Source: Paratinospora sagittata
Lineage: Eukaryota; Streptophyta; Magnoliopsida; Ranunculales; Menispermaceae
Reading direction: 5' to 3'
DNA length: 64,000 nt
Assembly: GCA_035771175.1 (NCBI GenBank)
Contig: CM069608.1
Coordinates: 14,288,019-14,352,018, forward strand
This document shows positions 25,901 to 34,900 of this stretch, piece after piece. The notes beneath the pieces were generated by a model. It saw only the letters and a program-made list of their open reading frames with translations. It made no database searches and was not told the DNA's origin. Within the stretch, counting starts at the first letter, position 1, and each line of letters starts with the position of its first letter. The position numbers and the translations under genes are program-made.

Positions 25901-28900
25901 ACAGTTTCTCAGAAATCTTATGGGTAGGAAGTCAATCACTGCTGCCAAGTAATCCTACTTTAGTCAAAGGAAAGGAAACAACCAAGTAACTCTACAAATG
26001 TTTTTGGGATCAAGGACAGAATATGGTGTTTATTTTGATGGCTGCTATTAAATAAAAAAGACAGAAATTACAAAGTCTTACACTTCTGCTTAATTTAGTC
26101 TTGTACATCCCAAAGAAGAATGCTTGCTACTAAATAAGACTAAGGAATTACCAGTTAGAGACCATTATAGACCAGTGTCATACAAGAAAAAAGAATTTCG
26201 CATAAAAATTTAAAAAAAAAAAATGTGCATGCTCAAAAAAGAGTTTCGGAAAAATAAATGATCCACCAAAGTGCAGCTGCATTATGCAATTCTAAGAAAA
26301 ATGGAATAAATAAAGTAAAAAAAGGGAATCATTGATCAAAGGATATAAACAAAGTAACCACTTACCCACAGCAGAGACGACCAATTAAAAGAACTGCTAT
26401 TGAATCAAGATCATATGCCAATGCATATAAGATGTTCCCAAGCAGAAGAACAATACTGCTAAACACAAGAGGCCTGAAGTATGATTTATTCGACCATGCA
26501 CTAAAATACACTGAAGAAAACACCTGAGCCACAGCCATTGATCCAATTACAACACCACAAACTGTGGCTGCTGCTCCAAGACTCATGGAGTAATTATCTG
26601 CTGTTGGAACAATGATATATGTATTGACCATGTAAAGAAATGTGTTTGCTAAGTTCAAGAACAGCGACATAAAATGATATCTTTCATCATCCACATGATC
26701 CTCTGCAGCAGATGGCAACTCTTCTTGCATAATAAGTGCATGCTGACCTAAAAATTGGAGGACATTGGTCGAATGTGTCAACCTATCCACAGCTGCTTTT
26801 ATTGAATCAATAACAGGATCCTGCAAATGACACCAGCAAGTACCATGTCTACAAACATCAGCAAAGTCCCTTCTTTTTTTAGCAATACATGAGTGAAATC
26901 CTCAGCCAACTTAAAAGTATGAATGTTGTGTGAATAATAAAAGGAAAGAGGAAAGAAGGGAAGGGAAGAAAAAATTCTAGACAATTCTAAGAATTTTAGA
27001 ACTTAGAAGTAATGAAAAACAAAAGAATGAATAAAAGGCAACCTGAAATGCAATAGAAGGTTGATCATAAATTGACAAGTAACTTCCCTGACGGTCCTGA
27101 AGATCTGCAAGATTGCGAGATATGGCTCCTACAACAGCACCAAGTCCCTGCATGCCCCCATTATTAATCAGTAAGAAACAGGTATTATTCAGTTTCAGAG
27201 ATAAATTCATAACTCTCTTTCTATATTTTTCCGATAAATGAGGATAATTTGTGTTTGAACTTTGAAACTGTTTTCAGGTCCAACCAAGAAAAAAGAGAGT
27301 GAAAAAGAGTAACAGAGCAAAAAAGTGCAGTGCAGTGCAATGAGAGAAAGAATGTAAGTTAACAACCATAGTCCAGATTCTACATTACCACATGCTTGAA
27401 CACTTGCTGCAGCTGGGAATAGGGGTGGTTTGAACGAGTGGTAACATAGTAATCAGTGAATCTATAACCAAAGCGCTTATCAAACTTCTTCAGTATCTTA
27501 CGTAGACCAATTGCATTCATCTCAACAAAGTATAGCAGCTTTAAAAGATCTTCCCCAACTTCTCTATACGCTTCTCGCAGTTCTGATATTTGCGATATAT
27601 CTGGTTGCCGTAGAAGCTCTGTGTGTTGCTCTCCAAGCTTGGACAACCGGCTTGCAAGTAACCCTTGTTGTTCCAAAAGAAATAGGACAATCTTTTCAAT
27701 CTGAAATTGTGAAGAAAAATAACAAAGATGTCATTGACTTTGCAAGTGTCCATGTCAAGGCAAGAATAATGTCTTGGCTGGCAGAAGACCATTTCCTGCA
27801 GAGAAAAAAACTTTTAACCAATAAAATAAATTATGAAATGGGCAACTTACCTCAAATTTTCAACACATTAACAACAAATGCACTTCTTCACTATTGTTTT
27901 TAAGTATGATAAAGAACGTTATTAGTGACTAAGCTCCAAGATACCTATTCCAACAAGATGGAAAGGAATATAGAATTAGGCAGGCCAAAACTGAGTAGTT
28001 CAGTTTGTATTATGCTAGACATTAACATTTATGTTGCATCTCACTATGGGGTCCCAAATCCTACTCTGGCATAGAAGAAAAAAGTTCAACACAGACAATC
28101 ACTTCTCTTCACATAGAAATTAAGTTATTCTAGGCCCCAAACTTTGTGGACAGTGAAGAGTGATAATGGATAAGTTTTAGTTTCAAGAGAGTCCCAACTT
28201 TAATTAGCAGAATGAAAGTTCTAAGCTCAAAAAGAGGGTCAACGTTGCAACAAGAAAGATTTTGTGATAGAAAAGAATCTAGAGATAAGGAAGACCTCCT
28301 GGAAGAAACGGCCTCTCGTAAACTAACAAGGAGGGAAGGGAAAGCATATTGGAAAAGGTAACAAAGATGTAAGTGAAATGTACAAGATGACGAAGATGTA
28401 AGTGAAATGTACAAGATGACGATGGATTTGGGAGAAGATTCCCCATTGCAGAAATCTCGGTTTAGATATCAGAAGCCATATCATAATACAGTATTCTTCT
28501 ATCATGGAACAAATGCCAAAGTAGAGCCATTCCATGACTAGTATCAAAGGAAAGGGGGATGAGTTGCGGAAAAAGTGATGATAATTGACATTGTTTACAT
28601 AAAACCCCAACTTTAACAGGGTTGCCTTCCCTACAAAATACTCTTGATGTGTTATACCTGAATAAGACTCCCAACTTATGACCCACAGCTTGGTTCTCCC
28701 AACAATAATTTTTTTTATTTTTTTAAAGTAGAAATTATCTTGTTAAAAGCCACGGGTGGTCACAAACAAAGCTTACAATTTATAGAAACAAGCTTTCGAC
28801 TCCATGATATGTGCAGGAATTTTGTAAATTATTGTTATCTACTAAATATTTTATACTAATACATAGACAACTCAACTAAACTCAACTATACCTTTTCCCA

Positions 28901-31900
28901 ACTATATTTTATACAAACACATGTTATTCATAACAAAAAATAGAAGAAGAAAAACAAATAGGACATATATGTTCAAATGAACAACTAAAGTTTCTATATC
29001 AATAAGTTATAAGTCAAAGTCTTTTTGCATTTACAAACACGAAATGAAAATTACAATTAAATCAATAATATTAAGTAAAAGAAAATCTCAATCAACTAAA
29101 TAGACTATGGACAGAAAAAAATTCTAGCTAAACATATTTATAAAACTACTCATAAACAAAAACTTTAAAAATAAGAAGAGATCCAAAACAAAAAAAAAGG
29201 AGAAAAACAAGAGAGTAAAACTTTAAAAATGACCTTGAAAAAAACAGAAAAAGAAAAACCCTTAAATATAGAGGAGTCCAAATGGAGCAGGACTCCTCTG
29301 TTTTTATATATAGTATATGATTATGATCGACAATATTTTAGCTTCCTGTAAATTTTGAAGAGCCATATTGAAAATGGGATTCTAAAATTTCAATGAGTAG
29401 AATTTAGTGGAATTTTGAGATGAATAATAAGATTGAACGAACAAAATTGAATCAGGGGTAAATTTAGCAGGACTACCCAACAGTAGAACGTGGGAAGTCC
29501 CCACATGAAAAGGTTTGGGACTATGTATGTTATGCAGTAGCACCCCAACATCATGATGAAATACAAGTCCCTGCCCCAGCACTTGCCTATCATGGTTGAA
29601 AAATTCACTAATCTTCATTGGTCTTTACCATTGCTTACACTAAGAATCATTTAAAAAGTGCAAACAATTTTGAAGGCCATGAAGCAGGTCTTTATAACTG
29701 CTTCTTTTATTAAAGAAAATGAGGACTTTCTTTACCCAAATTCTCCAGTTACTTTGAAGAAAGTAATGCAGAAGCGTGACATCATATTTATTGTTTAAAC
29801 AATATACAAAATCTCAACAAGTTCATATTATAGATTCTATCATTTGTGTTTGTTTATGTAGAACTGAGGATTATCCATATAATCCTCCTGTACCTGGTTG
29901 TCCAACATTCTTGAGAACTCCTTCAAAACATGACGCCGATCTTGTGATCCAACTGCAATTTGTTGAGCATATTGCCTTACTTTCTTCTTCATTAACTTGT
30001 AGTTGATGTAGTATCTAGAGGTACACCCAAATAAAAGCATAACTATGATTGGTAACAACAAAATATATAGAAAAGTTCTAAACAATATAGTAGTTGGTTA
30101 GTAGTGTAATACTGCAATATTTCATATTATGCAGCAACAAACCCGTTACAAGATTGAAGTAGTGAATTTACTACTTGCATAAGAAATTCAGGAACACAAG
30201 AGGAGTATTAACCAAATGGAATAATGAACCTACAGAATTCTGCTTGTATGAAATATAAAAAGAGGAAACAAATGGGAAAGCTCAACATATGGTTGCAATT
30301 TTCAAATTATCAAATAATAATTTCTCAAATAATAATTTAAATTTATGATCATATCAATCAAATTTGCTTGCACAAAAATATCAAGAAGGTTTATAGGTGG
30401 TAGTTTTCAATAAAAGAATGCAAAAAAATGCTAACAAAACCACTATTACCAGCTCCAGAAAATTCACCTCTAATGGTCCCCATATGACAGGATATTAACA
30501 CAATCTGTGTCCCATCTCTACCTTTTCTCATAAAGGTAAAAATCTGGAATAGCTGGCCACTTATGTTGGCAGTCAGTTCATCCATCACTTACTAAACTGC
30601 CACTGGACAAAGAACTTCAGACATTGAGATGTCCCAGGTAAATAACTAATTTAACAGAATTTGGGAATTGGAGAGAGAATATGGAATCAACTAATAAATT
30701 TTAAAATGGCTTCTAAGTAGACTGTGAAATCATTCAGGTATCATTTTTTTTCTAGCCAGAAAGGGAATAAATCTGTTAGTGATGCTCAAGGGAGAAAATG
30801 GTCAAGGGAAATCATTCCTCAATATAAAAGAAATTATGTGCACTCTCCGTGAGGTGTTGGCCGTTTCCACTGCTAAGGTACGTCAACACAAAATGCTTAA
30901 ACTCGCAGTGAGAATCTTGTGCAATCAAGGGTATCTCCTAGTATCTACTGATTTCTTTTCTTTTCTTTTCTTTTATCTTTTTTTTTTTACAAGAAACATA
31001 GTATTTTATCAGTATAACCTATGATTTACAACTGTGAACACCCTATCTCTCAAGAGGACAAGGTGATACAAACATGCCAAAATAGCCCCCAACCTCTCAG
31101 CCACTCAACAAACTTATAACCCTTAGACAACTTAGTGACACTTATCCACAACGATGCCAGAAAGTGAGACCCCTCACAAACCCTTATCTGATTTATGGCC
31201 ACCCCATAAAAAATTCTGGCATTTCTGTCTCCAAACTAACTATACTACAGCAAAAATGACCACCCTCTAGTAATTCATAAGTTTGGACGAGCACAACTCC
31301 CCACTTGAGAAAGCAAACAAGCTATCGCCACATGGAAAGATTGTCACACCCCGCCCGGACGCGCCTAAACCGGCGGTACACTCGCGGACGGGGCGCGCAT
31401 TTGGAATTATCACAATGGTAATAACAGAGTACGCAGCTGAAATATAAAACAGTACAAGTCTGATTTCATTTAATTCAGAATTCATTTGTACATGACATAG
31501 TCAAGGGAACAGACTCCCCAAAAATCCCCAATGAATAATACAAAGGGTACAAAATGTGGGCCCCATTAACCTGCACCAAGTCCACCCTAATTTCCTGTGA
31601 AAAATTGGATAATAATGGAGTGAGCTTAACACGCTCAGTGGGTAAAATAGTTCGTGAGTATAACGATTAATAAAGCATACTTCAATATCAAATATCTTAA
31701 ATACACATGAGAGTATCATAATCAATCAATATGTATGTATGCATGACACCGTCTCGTAATGGTTTGATGAACGTACATCGCCTGAGTTCACGTACAGATG
31801 TCCTTCCCCAGGCGTAGCCAGGTTCTCACTGTACGTCCCTCCTCAGAAACGATGCTGTGGATTCACGTACAAATGTCCCTCCCCAGACATAGCCGGGTTC

Positions 31901-34900
31901 TCATTGTACGTCCCTCTCCAGAGAAATATAATGAATAGCGAGCAATGCTCCTAACTATTCTATGAGTCGTAAACCACATACGTCCCTAGGTGGTGATATG
32001 TATGATGCCAATGCATGAACTGGTCTAGTCTACTGGTCTGATCTTTTCTTGACATTTAGACTGACTTTGGCAACGTCTGGTGATCCTTATCAGGGTTGGT
32101 ATCACGACGTGCAAGGTTAGGACATTCAGTATTACTTGTATAAGCTGATAGCTTTCAATAAGATCAACTAGATCAGTCCCCAATTGAGAGGTGAGACACA
32201 AGGTCTACTTAAATACCAATCGCCTAGAGCAGCCCGCTGCCTCCCATTCACTATTTAAAGTTACCGAGGACAAGACCGAGTCTAGTTGAGCCAGATTGAC
32301 CACAAATCCGGCATTATAACAGTGTAATACATGAACTCCAAATATACAGGCATAAGTGCGACAGTATAAACATTATATGACATAATGCAATGTAAATGAA
32401 CAGTAGACATAATAATAATTGAATGTAAACTTTAATAAAAGTTATAAAACACGCAAACCTATGTTTCGTTCTCCACCTTCATATAAGAACTTTTTTTTTA
32501 AGATTTGGCGCTTTCCTCCGGACAGAATTTCGTCGTATCGCACCGAGAGTCTCGAACAGAGAGTCTCAAACAGACAAGAACTCAAAATGAGTGAAAAGAG
32601 GAGGAAAAATCACAAGAGAAGGTGATTTAGTGTGAGGAAATGAGGAGGGGGAGAGCTCCTTATATAGGAGATTTAGCGCCTGAACGTTCGGGCAGGCTGC
32701 CCTGACGTTCGGGCATTTCTGCCCAAACGAAATTTTTTTTTTTTTTTTTTGTGAAATACAGGGTATTACAAAGATGGTCCACTCTAGGTAGGTCCTCCCC
32801 TTCTCCCAAATGTTCCAAGTGAACTCGCACTGCACAAACATGTGATTAATTGACTTGTTATCCTACCCACATAGAACACACTCATTAAGAGAAATAGATC
32901 TATTAAGGAATCTTCTTTGAAGCACATCCACAAATTCAACTTTCCATGTGCTAATATTCATCCCATAACTTTTGACCTTGGAGGGAACATTAGCTTTTTT
33001 TAATGTCAAACAATCAAACAATTTTTGTAAGTGCCCAACACATATCTACAGATCCTTTGAATCAAAGACATGAAAAAATACTAGATAACCCTTAAGTAGT
33101 TTAGGCGATGCGAAGGATCAATTTGGTAAGCTGACTATTTATAGTTTATGACTAATAAAAAAGTGATTATACTCAACTCAACTAAGCCTTCTTCTAACTA
33201 CATGAGGTTGACTACATGAATTTGCTTCCTCCACTCCGCTCTATACAGGGCTAAGCCGACATTTATTTTAGGTCTTCCTCTACCTCTATGATTATAAGAA
33301 AAAAAGAAAAAAGAGAAAAAGAGAAAACAGTTATGGAAATGCTATGCCTGTTTGGCAATAATGACTTATAAGTGATTCATCAGTAATAAATGGTTGTTTT
33401 ACCTCTATAATATGAACAACTGAATTTACTCATATTAACTCTATTAAATATCAAATGATTTTGTACAATAACAATATAAATAAAATTTTAACTTATTGCA
33501 CTTAGACATTAATAAGATGAAATTTTTTTTTCCTACAATAAATTACAAGTAATTTTGTTGTACCAGTATTGTTACATACATGCTTATGTGAAAACTATTA
33601 AAATTTAAACACTTTTTAAATACTTTCGGCACATAGAAAATTAAATTAACAATTTGATAATAATAATAATAATAATACTAAATCTTCCTTCAATCATTAA
33701 TATATAATATTTCTATGTCTATATTATTTGAATACATGCAAATCCAACAACACTGAAGTATCAATATTTTATTTGTTGACATAAAATATAAAAATATTCA
33801 TATTGTTTCAGTTTATTATTTAACTTTTCAGAGTTTGTTTAATTGGGATTTTTTTATAATTTCAAAAAACAATTTAGGGCATCTTTAAAGGGCAAGCCTT
33901 GCTGTAACATTTGAGGTAAATCCATTATGACTTGAATGTCACGGACCCACGGGTTCAAATCTGAAAACAGCTCTCCAACATGGAGGGTAAGACTGTGTAC
34001 ATCACCCCTTTCCCAATCCCGTAATGGAGCCTCGCACACTGGTTACGCTGTTTTAATTAACGACATCTTTGTAACAAAAATGAGTAACAAAAATGTAAGT
34101 TAAACTAAAAGCAAGCTGTAAGGCTCTTCTTCAAAATTGGATTTCTCACTTTTCTTTCAGCATAAGTTGATTTTCCAAACAATTGGGGAACCAATTTTGC
34201 AATGAATCAATTCTGATGTTGTTGTTGCCCAAGTACCAAACACATCCTAAGTCTACAACTTATTCAAATCCTCAACTCCCCTTGCCCTCGAAGAATTAGT
34301 CATTGCACAAAGCCACTCCAATTGCTAAAAGAACCTATGTTGGACACTTGCTAGGAATTTTAAAGAGCAACCCTCTAAAGTTGATGATTTCATCTTCCAA
34401 CAACTCAATTCTTCTAGTAAATGCTGCATTTTCATTTGACTCAACATATTGGAAGTTTTGCTCATCAACGCAACCATTTTCCAAAAGGATCTCATACTAG
34501 AGTCATGTAAACATAGTCATGACCTAGGTCATCTAGGTTAAGTCATCTTTCACTCTTGCTACAAGATATATATTGCTATAAATTTGGAGTATGAAATTAA
34601 TTATGCATTTCACAGTTATGGTTTTGAATGGAGATATAAAATACCTTTTTATGTCAATCTAAAGGGATCTAATGTGATATAGGTTCTCACTTTTCTCCTC
34701 AATTATTTACAATTTTAATTAAATTTGTATACATCCATATTATTGTATCTAGTATCTAACTCATTATAAAAGTTATTATATGCCTCCTATAGTTAGCATT
34801 GCCTATCACTTTTTTGCTACTCTTTTACCATAATAGCATGTCTATATTATTTCCAAGTATTTTGTGATTTTTGTGTTTGTGTAGAATTTACCAAGCTTTA

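Noticed and set aside
33854..34039. 61-codon minus-strand frame
   Set aside because: It is the reverse strand of the Au SINE.
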